From contig JASISA010000022.1 of NCBI GenBank assembly GCA_031771865.1, positions 1,178,001 to 1,242,000 on the forward strand: a stretch of DNA of 64,000 bases, in the 5' to 3' direction. This stretch comes from Nothophaeocryptopus gaeumannii (taxonomy: Eukaryota; Ascomycota; Dothideomycetes; Mycosphaerellales; Mycosphaerellaceae). The notes below the pieces were generated by a model. It searched no databases. It had not been told where the DNA came from and was given only the letters and a program-made list of their open reading frames with translations. This document shows positions 32,281-43,514 of this stretch, piece by piece. How positions within the stretch are numbered: position 1 is the stretch's first letter; each line of letters opens with the position of its first letter. The position numbers and the translations under genes were made by a program.

Positions 32281-35200
32281 TCATGCGCTGCCGTTAGTCC
32301 CGTTGGTATCATGCGCACCATCATAACCAGAAGTAAGCTCATCAGCGTGCTCATGGCTCTCGTGACTCTTGATTCTCTGCAGTTGATCCTGCACGTACTT
32401 GTTGATCGGGTCGTCAGGATCGTCTTCAGGCTTTGGTGGGCCAGCAGCTTCTTGATAGATGGTCCAGGCACGATCCGGCTTTTCGCCATTAGCTGTGAAA
32501 GCCTCATCCGCATCATCTCCCTGCAGATCCTGCTCGGTCTCGGCATTCGAGCCACTCCAGTCGCTACGCTGGCCGATGGAGCGAGTGCGTGTGAGAGAGC
32601 GAGCCAGTCTAGGGCTCTTGCGGCCGGAGCCAAGAGAGGCACGGCGTTGCCGACTGAAGACGTCGTCGAAGTAATGCGCAGCGGCACTACCGGGCGTCCG
32701 AGGCGTCTGTGGAAGACGGCAGTTTGTGCCAGTGTCCTGGATGATCTTGGCCATGAGACCAGTCCAACCACATTGATGGGTCGCACCAAGACCACGGCCA
32801 GTGTCACCGTCAAAGTACTCGAAGAACCAGAGGTAGTCTTTCCAGTGCGGGTCGAAGTCAAGCATATCGTTGCCGTCATGAATGGCACGGCGTCCAGCAG
32901 GATCTTGCGACATCAAATGCTGCAGTCTGTGCTGAATCTCTTCAGCAACGTGGCCAAGGTGCATGTAGTCTCCGGAGCCAGTCGGACATTCGACCTTGAA
33001 ACTATTGCCGTAAAACATGTAGAATCGCAGTAGTGATTCGACAAGCAGGAAGTTCACGGCAAGCCAAGTCGGTCCGCGCCAATTGCTGTTGCCACCAAAA
33101 AGACCGCTGTCTGAGTCACCTGGCACGTAACTGACAGAATAGTTCTGTCCATTGACGTCCATGGAAACAGGATGATCCTTGTGATGCTTCGACAGTGAGC
33201 GGATACCAAATGGACTCAGGAACTCCTTCTCGTCCAGCATGTACTTCAAGATGGAGCGAAGACGATCTTCGCTGACCAGAGACAAAAGCAGTCGCTCGTC
33301 TTTGCCTCGTCGCTTCATGCTGGCAACGTTGCGAGACACCATGTCGTGCTTGTTCTCAATGACCCAGTTCAAGCGCTTCTTAAAGGCCGGGAAGCGGTTG
33401 ATAACCTGTGGCTCCAACGTGAGAGTGGCGTACATGGGAATGAGCCCAACCAGAGACCTAACGGGCATTTGATGCGTCCATGGTCCACCCCAGGAGATCG
33501 CATCGTAATAGAAGCCGTCTTCTTCGTTCCAAAGAGACTTGGCTTCCGAGCCAACGCGGTACTGCATGGCATCGGAGATGAGGATGAAGTGCTCAAAGAA
33601 CTTCGATGCGATGTCTTCGTAGATTCGGCGGTGCTTGGCAAGCTCAAGTGCAATGTTCAACATGCTCAGGCAGTAGAATGCCATCCACCCAGTGGCATCG
33701 GCTTGCTCGAGAGTTCCACCAGTAGGCAAAGGGTCCGAGCGGTTGAACAAACCAATGTTGTCGAGACCAAGGAAACCGCCCTCGAAGACGTTCTTGCCAT
33801 CGAAATCCTTGCGGTTGCACCACCAGGTGAAGTTCAGCAGGAGCTTTTGGAAGACGCGCTCGAGGAAGTCCAAGTCTTGGCGACCGTACATCTTGCGCTC
33901 AATCTTGAACGTGCGGAAAGTAGACCAGGCATGAACAGGCGGGTTGACATCTCCGAAATTCCATTCGTACGCTGGCAACTGTCCATTGGGGTGCATGTAC
34001 CACTCGCGTGTGAAGAGGTCGAGTTGCTTCTTCGCGAATTCAGGATCGATCATGGAAAGGGGTATGCAGTGGAAGGCAGTATCCCAGGCGGCGAAGAACG
34101 GATATTCCCAAGAGTCAGGCATGGAGAGAATATCATCCAGATGCATGTGCTTCCAATGGGCATTTCGCACAGTTTTCCGCTCCGGCGGTGGTGGAGGCAT
34201 CGCCGGATCGCCGTTTGCCCACTGGTCCCAAATAAAGTGGTAGTATTGTTTACACCACATCATTCCAGAAAGAGCCTGTCGCTGTATATTGCGGAGATCA
34301 TCAGCCATGGGCATGGGATTGATCTTGTAGTAGAACTCGTCAGCCTCGGACAGACGCTTGTCCATGACCTGGTCAAAGTGCTCCTCGTCCAAGTAGCCAT
34401 CAGTCTTCTTGTTTGAGACTCGGAAACGAATGACAGCGCACTCTCCAGGTGCCACACCGTTGTTCTGGTCGAACTTGTACCAAGCAGCGCTCTTGGTTCC
34501 AGTCTTCTGAGAATTGCAAGCCATCTTGTTGCCTTTCACGACGCGCTGGTGGAAGGCGTCCTTGCAGTATGCGGTCTTGTTCTTGGAGGAGCCCCATAGC
34601 TCCTTGTAGTTGGTGTCGTTGTCCGTGAAAAGGAATTCGGGTTCGATATCAGTCTGATTACCGCAGCTATTTGGAGATGGGGAGCATTGAAAGTATCGCT
34701 CGCCAAGCTCGCGATGCTTGATGTGGGCAGAGAGTGAGTCGGTCTGCTCAATGGTGGGCTTGTATGAATCGTAGCCCCAGGCCCAAGTGTTGCGGAACCA
34801 GACGTGTGGCAGGATATGGAGCTTCGCAGACTTCTTGCCGCGGTTGTATGCAGTCACCCGAAACAGAAGCTCTTCTGGGTCGTCGTCGTCCTTGGCGGTC
34901 TCAATGAAGATATCCCAGTAGCCCTTCTCGAAGATGCCAGTGTCAACCAGATTGTATTCTCGCTCTTGCTTCGATCGAGATGCGTTCTGTTTGATGATAT
35001 CTTCATACGGGAAGGCTTCTTGGGGAAGCTTGTATAGGAACTTCATGTACGAATGTGTCGGAGTGTTGTCGAGATGGAAATGGCACTCTTTGATACTCTC
35101 GCCGTGGACACCCTGCGGATTTGACAGACCGAAGAGTCGTTCTTTGAGGTGGCCACTGTGGCGCTTGTCAGTCAGGAACGATGTGAGCTGGAAGTCAGCA

Positions 35201-35562
35201 TGTACTCACTCTTTCTCGTTCCAAAAAGCGAAAGCGATGTTCATTCGGCCGTGGGTATCTGAGACGCCCGCAATGCCGTCTTCACCCCACCTGAACGCTC
35301 GTGCGCGGGCCATGTCGTAGGTGAAGGAGCTCCAGGCATTGCCGTCCGCTCTGCGAAGAAGGAGCGATTAGCAAAGACTGAAAGAGCAGCGGTGTCTTTG
35401 ATGGAAGCAGGACAAGACTGACGAGTAGTCCTCTCTGACGGTAGCCCATTGTCGCTCTGCAGTGTATGGACCCCACTTCTTCCAGTACTTTGTGCGATCG
35501 CGGTCCTCCTTGAGACGCTGCTCCTCAGCGCTGAGTACTTCTTGATTGTCAATGAGGACCAT
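32281..35562 (-). CDS. GH63-like (six-hairpin) glycoside hydrolase
   Basis: Minus-strand exons 35562-35423, 35350-35210 and 35155-32281 give 1051 residues. Introns are 72 and 54 nt. The second acceptor is the CACAG at 35160-35156, which restores FWNEKDGHLKERLFG. The N-terminus (MVLIDNQEVLSAEEQRLKEDR) has no signal peptide, so a cytosolic enzyme is likely. Family-like features are WSSFTYDMARARAFRWGEDGIAG, LDNTPTHSYMKFLYKLPQ, LPHVWFRNTWAWG, and SWEYPFFAAWDTAFHCIPLSMIDP with the Asp of WDTAFH a plausible catalytic acid. EWNFGDVNPPVHAW, NWRGPTWLAVNFLLVESLLRFYMF and HQCGWTGLMAKIIQD follow. This is closer to bacterial-type GH63/mannosylglycerate-hydrolase-like enzymes than to ER processing glucosidase I. 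The sugar substrate is unknown. The last ~120 residues are Ser/Arg/Asp-rich and probably disordered. Confidence 0.88.
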
Positions 35563-36421
35563 CCTGGCGGTATGCGGCTGGATGTCGATGTACGGGCGTG
35601 GGTGGTGTCACAGAAGAAGCCGATGCTTCTTTGTGCGGAAGATGGTCAAGCTCTATGCAATCGAGACTCAATGGCGGGTCTTGTGTGATGTTGTAGGGAA
35701 TTGACGAGCTGGTGAGGTGGAAGGATTCGGTGAGATGCAGCAAACAGGCGAGCAGAGAAAAAGATGGTTTTGTCGAAGTAGTGGTACAAGCTGTATGATG
35801 CTGCCGTGTGCTGTTGGAGGATGTTCTGGAGAGGGATGAATGGGAGAAGAAAGGGAGTGTTTACAGCGGGGAGGTAGAGATGCAGGCACAAGACACACGC
35901 AGAGCAAGAGCAAAAGCAGTCGCAGAGAATGAGCCTACCGACATCTGCGGTTGCGGCTCTCGATGAAAATACGCGGGTGGCAGGTGTGGACGCAGTCGTG
36001 CAGCAGGCTTGCCTCCATCCATCTGTCCCGCATCCCAACCCGCCAACGGAGACCGGTCCGCTCGCGTGTCTTGCCGCCGTGTTGAGAAGCATTGCGGACC
36101 TCCTGATGGACCTAAGTTCGTCTCAAATGTCACACGAGCAGGATGAATACACCTAACGAGACACTGGAAGAAGTACGAACATCCCCAAATCGCTCAGTTC
36201 ACGACATGATAACCTCCGCACGACTCCACACGGATGAAGTTCGGATGGCCGTCTCCAGATAGAGCTATGACCCGTGCCGAGTGAAGCCTTCGGAAGATTT
36301 GGGATCGGTGAGACAACAAGAGTATGTAGACTGAAGAACGCAGGGACCTGGTCTTAGTGTAGAACGGCACACTCCAAGATATGAAACCGCCTGATAATGG
36401 TTCTGCATTTCTATCCATCTA
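35563..36421. other. Intergenic, GH63 promoter and TRP2 3' region
   Basis: Both flanking genes are on the minus strand. No coding feature with an ATG and known domain is seen. Confidence 0.4.
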
Positions 36422-38152
36422 TCAACCCGCGAGATCCACTCGCCCAGGACCGACGGGATCACCATTGCCGACCATGCTTCCCATTGCTTCGTCCTGTTGC
36501 TCCTCCCAATGCAACTTCTCAGCCTGCTCGATACACCTCATATTGGCTGCCAACTTGTTGATCGTCTCTTCGTACTCTTCTCCTTCATCGCTATCAAAGA
36601 CAATGCCTCCACCTGCTTGCAGATACGCCACTCCGCCTTTTGTCATCATCGTTCGCAGCGCAATGCAGGTGTCCATGGCGCCCTCTGCCTCGTCGCCGGT
36701 CGTCACATTGACACGATTGTAACCAAAGTATCCCACTGCGCCGGCATAAATGCCTCGCTTCTCCCCTTCCAGCTCAGCTATCAGCTCCATGGCCTTGACC
36801 TTAGGTGCTCCGGAGACTGTGCCAGCTGGGAAGATAGACCGGAACGCATCGAAGCGTGTCTTCTTAGGCCGCAAGATGCCCGAGACCTCCGAAACCAGGT
36901 GCTGCACATGACTAAACTTCTGTACAACCATGAGCTTGTCAACTCTTGTCGTGAGAGGGTCGCACACCCGATTGACATCGTTGCGTGCAAGGTCCACCAG
37001 CATGACATGCTCAGCACGGTCTTTGATGCTCGAGTACAGCGTGTCCGCCAGTTTCTGGTCCTCCTCGGGCGTTGGGCCACGTTTGATCGTGCCTGCAATA
37101 GGATGCGTGACGATGCGCCCGCCTTCTTCCTTCACCAGAACTTCCGGACTGGCACCAATGATCTGGAAGTCTCCACATTCGAGATAGAACATGTATGGAG
37201 ATGGATTGACCGTCCGTAGATGCCGATAAATGTTGAATGGATGCAAGCTGGTCGGACGAGCAATGCGCTGAGACGGTACAGCCTGGATGATGTCTCCTTG
37301 CACAATGTTCTTCTTCAATGTAGTCACATGTTTCTCGTACCCTTTTCGTCCAACATTGCTGGTGTACTCCTGATCGAGTTTGATTGGTCCCTGTGGAGGT
37401 AGTGGTAGATCCTTGCTCTTCAAAACGCGTACCAGCTCTGCGATCGTTGCCTTGCTCTTCTCATACGCCTGTTGGAGGGTGTCGCTTCCTGAAGCTGCAG
37501 CAGGGACATGCAGATAGCTTATCACTACGACTTTCTGAAAGAAATGATCCACGGCCACGACCGTATCATAGAGCATGAACAAACTTTCCGGGACCTCCAG
37601 TACATCTTTCTGTGGTCGCCTCGTCTTTGGCTCGAAGTATTTGACGCAGTCATAGCCAACGTATCCAATTGCGCCTGCAGTCAGCGGAGGCAGTCGCAAC
37701 GCGGGAATATGCGCGATTCGGTATTGTGCGAGCTCTTTGTCAAGCTGTGGGAGAGGGTCGGCTTCGAGGCCATGATTGGGACCGGAGACAAGTGTCTTGC
37801 GAGGATCTGCGCCGACGAAGCTATACCGTCCTATGGTCTCTGACGTCGCTGCGGATTCGAAGAGAAACGACTGCTTGGAGCGAGAGCTGGACTATTTGTC
37901 AATGTGGTGAATTCATGCAGTGTTAAGTCAGGCGTACCTGGCTGCAACCTTCAGGTATATTGACGAAGGTGTGAGAAACTCGGATGAGATCGAGGTGCAT
38001 ATTGGGATTAGGTTGGGTGCACTTGGCCAGGCTTTGGATTTGTCGACGATTTTCTGAATTTCTTCCAGTGATGGCTGAACTGCGATCTGCAGATTCGATT
38101 GTCAGCAATATTGTCTGAAGAACAGTGGCACGAAACTCACGTTGGGAGCCAT
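36422..38152 (-). CDS. TRP2: Anthranilate synthase component I
   Basis: Minus-strand exons 38152-38141 (only four codons, MAPN), 38086-37938 and 37886-36422 make 541 residues. Introns are 54 and 51 nt. The second join restores KVAASSRSKQSFLFES. The enzyme converts chorismate plus ammonia (from the glutamine amidotransferase partner) to anthranilate, the first committed step of tryptophan synthesis in the cytosol. The N-terminal regulatory half contains FLTPSSIYLKVA and SFLFES, the region holding the tryptophan-feedback Ser in this family. The C-terminal chorismate-binding half has IVQGDIIQAVPSQR, YMFYLECGDFQIIGASPE, THPIAGTIKRG, AEHVMLVDLARNDVNRV, SIFPAGTVSGAPKVKAMELI and YLQAGGGIVFDSD. The PIAGT motif favours anthranilate synthase over aminodeoxychorismate synthase. 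Confidence 0.95.
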
Positions 38153-38580
38153 CTTTCCGCGGGTATTACGGCACAGGCCTAGGCGACGTCAGGAACACAA
38201 ACGAGCTCACCGAGAGCAGCATGTGCGTTGAAACTGACGATGCGGGACAGACGATGTGGAATCTCACGAGACTCACATGCAAGGAGTTCTGAGGCAGCTC
38301 TTTGTACACAATCCCGCCGCTAAATTCGGAAGGCCTGCCGGCTTTCCGCACGTGAGTTGGCCCTTGCGTCAACGACCGCGACTTCACCTCTCCTCCCTCC
38401 CTCAACGATTACGGGAAGAGTAGAGTGCGAAATTGTTCATTCTCGGCTACACAGACTTACTGAGCCGAGCAGCAGTACGACGAACATAGATATCGTGAGC
38501 CTTGCGACCGGGAGGAACGCCACGCCAGTCCTTTTGCTTCTTTCCAGAAGCCCCTTCCTCCATCACACCTCGCCACTGAC
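38153..38580. other. Intergenic between TRP2 start and rhodopsin-like gene end
   Basis: TRP2 promoter on the minus strand. No other feature is seen. Confidence 0.4.
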
Positions 38581-39739
38581 TTACTCCTTGACCGTCATCT
38601 TAGGCATCACCTCCTGGGCCGAATCAGTCCTACGGTCATCCACCTCACTCGACGTAGCAGCAGCATTCGAAATCTCATTCACATCCGGCACTACACCCTC
38701 CTGGTTTCCCTCGCCGGAAGCTCCATAGTAAAACCTAGGGAAATGACGTTTCCCCACGAAAGCGTTGTAGGACGGCACACAACCGAAGATGATGCTGAAG
38801 GACACCTCGATGCTGGAGTATATTGCTGCCTGAGCATCATCGTAGGTATAATCAGTCGAGCTTGCGACAGCGTAGAGGCTGTAGAAGCGTATGATGGAAA
38901 CAATGCATACCGCCCCTCCGAGGAGGAACACCACGGTGAGCATATTCTTTTGTCGTGGGGGAAGACGCATGGTTTTAACCACAGGAATGGGAAGGACCGC
39001 AACTGCGATGTCTGTTACGATCCCAAGGGCGGCGTTGAGAAACCTGGATTTCCTTTGATTAGTCGGAGTCATGCAAGATTCTGATTCATCGCACCGCATA
39101 CCATAAGGCCACTCCCGGAAGACATGTTCTGTTGGGATTATCGATTTGCCACCATAACGATGTCGGTTTGCAGAGGAACACTGTTATAAGACAGGTGTAA
39201 ATTGTGCAGATGATGGGCATGGCGACGAGGACCCAGCAGGTCAGCTGAAGTTTGCGGATGGAACCGAACACTCGGAGACATTGAGCGAGCTGCTTAGAAG
39301 AAGAGAGTGGCGTCAGTAGACATGAGCGATAGACATGAACCGGTGGGTGACAAGAAGCATGCTTATGAGAAAGGCTTTCGCCAGGCTAAGACTTATTTGG
39401 AAGGCTAGGATGGCGATGAAGAGAGATCGAAGGGCGCTGGTCTGCTCCTTCAGGGTCAAAGTATGGAGATGTCGGCCGAGTCCATTGCATGCTGTATTGA
39501 TCTCAAGGTCAGGATGGGCTCCCTTCTATGCGCTGATCCGCGTAATATGCAAGCGACTTGCTCTGGAACCCCACGCAGATAGTAAAGATAAAAGTGAAGA
39601 CAAGGGCAAGAGCGGAAAGTAGGTCATCCCGACCTGGTTTCTTCACGAGTCTGAACCGAGTGTAAAGTCACAATGCCACGGCGAGGCCAGCGAGGAATGC
39701 TGAAGTAAAAATGACTGTGTATGTACATGAAGCAGCAGC
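38581..39739 (-). pseudogene. Fungal rhodopsin-type (PTH11/SAT4-like) membrane protein, interrupted near its N-terminus
   Basis: On the minus strand, four blocks join with plausible splice sites: 39667-39575, 39501-39352, 39289-39102 and 39043-38581 (introns 73, 62 and 58 nt). They encode LYTRFRLVKKPGRDDLLSAL, NGLGRHLHTLTLKEQTSALR, LAQCLRVFGSIRKLQLTCWV and ALWFLNAALGIVTDIAVAVL. This is the seven-helix fungal rhodopsin-domain family of integral membrane proteins (some are receptor-like). The first helix, VIFTSAFLAGLAVAL, is in the same frame immediately upstream but separated from LYTRF by TGA at 39670-39668, exactly where related proteins have Arg, as a CGA-to-TGA change would give. No ATG fits upstream. 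An alternative intron that starts near 39725 would skip the stop but lose the first helix. I therefore call it a probable pseudogene with an otherwise well-kept body. Confidence 0.6.
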
Positions 39740-40226
39740 TCAGACCAAGGTGGACGATGGTAGGCTTGAACGTGGCTGGTAGCTCCAGCTCCGCTTTCCG
39801 GGATACTTTCAAGTGTTGACTTGCTCCGTACGACTCGGTGCGAGATGACGAGGCTCTTCCCCCCAAACCCCAAACTTGTCACTGTGTCAGACGGGCGTCA
39901 GACCCAACGCCTCTCCTGTCCCGCCTCCAGCTGTCGTTGGCTCTCCCTGCTCTCTGTGAAGACAATACAGTAGACATAAGTGCAGGGATACTGGGACCAG
40001 GTGGAGCAGCTCATTTGCGCATCACGTGTCTCCCAGACTTGGCAACGTTCGACGCTCACTCGCAAACTCTAATCGCGCCTCTGCGTTGTGCGTTGACGTT
40101 CACCACAGCGCAGCACCTGTCGACAGTGTCGAGGCGCAGAGGACTGGAAGGTTGGTTTTGAGGCTCGCAGTCGTGTGTACGCGTGCACAGGCATAATCCT
40201 GCTTCCGGCTGGGACGCGGTGTGGCC

Positions 40227-42017
40227 ATGTCGTCGCCGACTCACCTCAGTCAACCGACCTCCACTTCCTCTCCCTCCCCCTCCCCCTCCCCCTCCTCCAA
40301 TCTCAATCCCTCTGTTCCTTCTACTAACCTTCTGCCCTCCTGGCATTTTCCTTTTGGTCCATCTTCAAAATACCACCACCGAGAGCGTCCCAAAGCGCAT
40401 CACTCGCGATACAACAGCTCATACACCCCTCGCGCTCCAGTGCTGAGCACGGAGAAACGGGCTCACCGCCGCCTGCAGAACCACAGCGTCGCATCACTGC
40501 CGTCCCCGCCAGCCAGCGAGTACAGCCGAAGCCCATTGTCGCGCTTCTCCAGCTATTCCAACCCCAACCCCGCCATGGTCAGCAGCGCAAACATGCCATT
40601 CACGCCCGCCAACAGCCCGCGCAGGAATTCTTCACTTCAAGACTCGCCCTTTTCGGATTACTTCTCGGACGATGCGCGCTCCGCAATCAACACCTCCGCG
40701 CCTTCAAACGAGACCAAAGCGCTTCTCGTGCGCATGAACAAACTTCAATCGCAACTCATGCGCGACCACTCTGGAGACACCAATCGCCAAGCTATCAGCG
40801 TCGCTCAAAAGAAGCTGAGCGAAATGGAGCAAGACCTGAGCGCATTGCATTCCAATGCACGGCTGCCACTCGAGCTTGACGATTCTGCAGTCTTCATGTC
40901 CGAAAATGGTGCTGCTGTCCAGACACCGCAGCACAGTCGCGAAGCTTCCTGTCAAAGCGTTGATAGCAGTATGATCTTTAGCGAAGATGGCAAGACGCTC
41001 GAGTACTACAAGAATGAGCGCGACTCGTACCTTCACCGCATGCAAGAGCTTCTTGCGACTCTGAATGAGGTGCAATCCGAACTTCGACAACGCCATGCTG
41101 AAGTTAAGGAACTCAACGAGTTCCACACATCTTACATGGAGGAGAAGGAGGAGCAGGCTGAACAGCTGCGCTCAGAGAACGAAGGCTTGCGTCAGGACCT
41201 CGGCTTTGAGTACAGCGAACTGCTCTTTTTGAAGCTGCAGATGAAGTCGCTCGAAGTCGAAATTGGCGAGATTCGCGAGGACACCGGCTCCGGAGACGCT
41301 ATCGCCGCAAAGCAAAGGCGCGAGAAGAAGAACCAGATCTTGGCCGAGTTGGAGCGCTGGCGCACAGACGGGGACTGGCGGGACGTGGAGGCCCGTTTCA
41401 AGCGACGGCGGAGCAAGTACGGCATTCCAACCTCACCCATCCAGAGGAACAGCATCCCCGCAACGGTCGGCGAGGCTCCTGAAGACGAGGACGAGGTGGA
41501 ATGGCAGCTTGAGACAGTCAAGCAAGGACGCGGGCGTGTGACGAGTCTCACTATCAAGCGAACGGATAGCAGCCGCGGCATTCCAACACAGAAGTTGATC
41601 AGCGAGGACGAGATCACTTCTGCTGCGGAGCCGGGGCAGCCTGTCACCTTGAATGGTACAACAGGCATGCACTCAGGCGCATCACCCTACGTGGAAAATG
41701 GTACCCAAACGGACCTGACTATACCTTCGGATCTTTCTCTCGACGAGGAAGAAGACGACGATGAGACTTCGTCAGGGCTTTTTGATTCAGACGACGAGGA
41801 GCAGGAGGAGCAATCGGAGGAAGACGTCGCCATCACCACCTCATCAGAGATGAACGACGACGAGGAGGATCTTCCCAAGGACGTAGAAGAAGACCACGAA
41901 AACGTCATCGAAGCTCCAATTCTCAAAAACGTCGCAACCAAGTCCGCTTGGCAGGAACTTTGGAGTAGCTTGTCCAGTTTGACGGGCATGCCAGACGACG
42001 ACGAAGAAGAGGATTGA
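40227..42017 (+). CDS. Coiled-coil protein of unknown function
   Basis: One exon, 596 codons from ATG 40227 (a GTG six bases upstream is not a likely start). The first 150 residues are Ser/Pro-rich, starting with an SP-repeat from a C/T tract at 40266-40300. Residues roughly 165-200 (TKALLVRMNKLQSQLMRD) and 260-365 (YYKNERDSYLHRMQELLATL onwards) are heptad-rich and predict a long coiled coil, followed by a basic segment EARFKRRRSKYGIP. The final third is very acidic with runs of Asp and Glu and ends in a short amphipathic segment (SAWQELWSSLSSLTGM). I do not recognise a catalytic domain. A structural or scaffold role at the cytoskeleton or a membrane is possible but not shown. Confidence 0.8.
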   Translation: MSSPTHLSQPTSTSSPSPSPSPSSNLNPSVPSTNLLPSWHFPFGPSSKYHHRERPKAHHSRYNSSYTPRAPVLSTEKRAHRRLQNHSVASLPSPPASEYSRSPLSRFSSYSNPNPAMVSSANMPFTPANSPRRNSSLQDSPFSDYFSDDARSAINTSAPSNETKALLVRMNKLQSQLMRDHSGDTNRQAISVAQKKLSEMEQDLSALHSNARLPLELDDSAVFMSENGAAVQTPQHSREASCQSVDSSMIFSEDGKTLEYYKNERDSYLHRMQELLATLNEVQSELRQRHAEVKELNEFHTSYMEEKEEQAEQLRSENEGLRQDLGFEYSELLFLKLQMKSLEVEIGEIREDTGSGDAIAAKQRREKKNQILAELERWRTDGDWRDVEARFKRRRSKYGIPTSPIQRNSIPATVGEAPEDEDEVEWQLETVKQGRGRVTSLTIKRTDSSRGIPTQKLISEDEITSAAEPGQPVTLNGTTGMHSGASPYVENGTQTDLTIPSDLSLDEEEDDDETSSGLFDSDDEEQEEQSEEDVAITTSSEMNDDEEDLPKDVEEDHENVIEAPILKNVATKSAWQELWSSLSSLTGMPDDDEEED

Positions 42018-42630
42018 GATTGAAACAGATCTTGTTGTACACATCCGCAAAAAAAATCAACTTACACGGTTCGAATACCGTTGTACAAACGCTTATTTGG
42101 AAGGAAGAAAGAATGCAGTAAAGAAAACGCAGGACGGAGAAGGAGGAGGGGGAAGAAAGCTGATACCCAGAAAGTCTCTTGTTTGCTCGTTGGACTAAAT
42201 TGTAATGTACTGACGGCCGTCGCCCACCAACTACCGCGCTTGGGTGAATTTTCGTAAAACTTTTCGTAATACTACTACAACTACTACACTGGACACAATC
42301 GAATCTTCTTGATCCCTCAAATAATTGTTTGTTACGCGAAGACCTCATCAGGACGGCTGTCGATGGGGTTATTTGAAGGATTCGACAAACCCCAAGGAAG
42401 TGAGAGTGGGTGATGGTCATTCACAAGATTTCATTTCAGTATCGCTCAATCATCTGCCCGTGCCGCCCTATGAAGTAGCAGCCTGTGAGGAAGCATTTCA
42501 GCCTCCCTAATGTACAATATGCCACTCTGAACCAATCAATGGAGTACTTTGACTCCTCCGCACCGGCTTGTTGAGCTGCATCTCGAGGTGTCTCGTCTTC
42601 GTCTCTCCACCCAGCACTTCTGACTGTCCT
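42018..42630. other. Convergent intergenic region
   Basis: Holds the 3' ends of the coiled-coil gene (plus) and the Stc1-domain gene (minus). A short A-run lies at 42049-42056. A T-arm-like palindrome near 42064-42084 was examined and rejected as a tRNA. Confidence 0.4.
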
Positions 42631-43514
42631 CTAGTCACTGTCACTATCAATTTCGATATCATCCTCATCCGACTCATCGAGCTTCTCCGGGGTCGCCTTG
42701 TCGTAGACAACCTTGCGCTTGCCCGCCTTCACCTTCGCAAAGCCACCGTTTGAACCTGACGAAGTCGTCGACTTCTTGTTGCTGGAGCTGCCATACGCAT
42801 TCTTGTCGAAGCCGCCACGCGCGGTCGGACCGGACTTGGCTGAGCCGGTGGCGGTGCCGCGAGTGCTGGTGGCGGCAGTGGAGGTGCCGAAAGCGGTCGA
42901 GCCAGCTTGAGTGCTGCTGTCGATGAGAACGCCACCGGTGCTGAGAGACGAGTAGGTGCCAGCGGCGCCGCCCCCACCTGAGATGGATAGCTGATCGAGG
43001 CACGTGGAGGCTCCACCGATGCTGTAGTCCTTTCCAGAGTTGGAGTCGTAGTCGGACACGTTGGAGCCGGAGAAGTCATCATCTTCAGCGCCTGGCTCGA
43101 AGTTCTGCTTGTCTTGAGAGCAGGCTTTGCACATCTAGGATCCGTTAGCGCTGTGGTATTTCAAGCTTAATAGAGAGAGGTGAGGAAATATCCTACCGCC
43201 TCGTCTGGCTTCTGACGCTGGTTCTTGAAGAACGCATCGAGGCCCTTCGTCTTGTCGCACATGTAGCAGGTGAGCTCGACCACCTGGCCGCCAGTGCACG
43301 TCTGGCACGAGATGTACTTGGTGATGGTTGGGTTGAAGTTGCCCTTGCGGCGCTGCATCTCTGCTTTGAGGTCACCGATCTGCTTGTTTGAGTAGCAGTT
43401 CGCGCCCTTGACGATGTCGCAGCGATTGCACTTGATCTTGGCGGGAGTGGCGACGTTGCTGGAGCCCATCCAGTTGTTGTAGTAGTTCGAGGCGCTGAGC
43501 TTGCCTGGTGCCAT
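42631..43514 (-). CDS. Stc1-domain zinc-binding protein
   Basis: Minus-strand exons 43514-43197 and 43134-42631 (62-nt intron with GCTAAC branch site and CCTAG acceptor) encode 273 residues. The first ~125 residues carry three CxxC pairs: IKCNRCDIVK, ISCQTC with LTCYMCDKTKGLDAF, and MCKACSQDK (completed by the splice). This is the arrangement of the Stc1 domain. In Schizosaccharomyces pombe, Stc1 bridges the Argonaute RITS complex to the CLRC histone H3K9 methyltransferase, linking RNAi to heterochromatin. Filamentous ascomycetes have many Stc1-domain proteins whose role is not established. The remainder is Ser/Gly/Thr-rich, probably disordered, then a basic patch (KVKAGKRKVVYDK) and an acidic end (DESDEDDIEIDSDSD). 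Start and splice are well supported. The functional assignment is family-level only. Confidence 0.85.

Noticed and set aside
33346..34416. Long plus-strand open frame (356 codons) inside the GH63-like gene
   Set aside because: It lies antisense to a well-supported conserved domain and has no recognised domain of its own. Codon bias of the real gene explains the open antisense frame.
36497..37219. Plus-strand open frame (240 codons) inside TRP2
   Set aside because: Antisense to the conserved chorismate-binding domain; no domain or splice context of its own.
42064..42084. T-arm-like palindrome around GGTTCGAATAC, possibly a tRNA
   Set aside because: No matching A-box, anticodon arm or acceptor stem could be found upstream.
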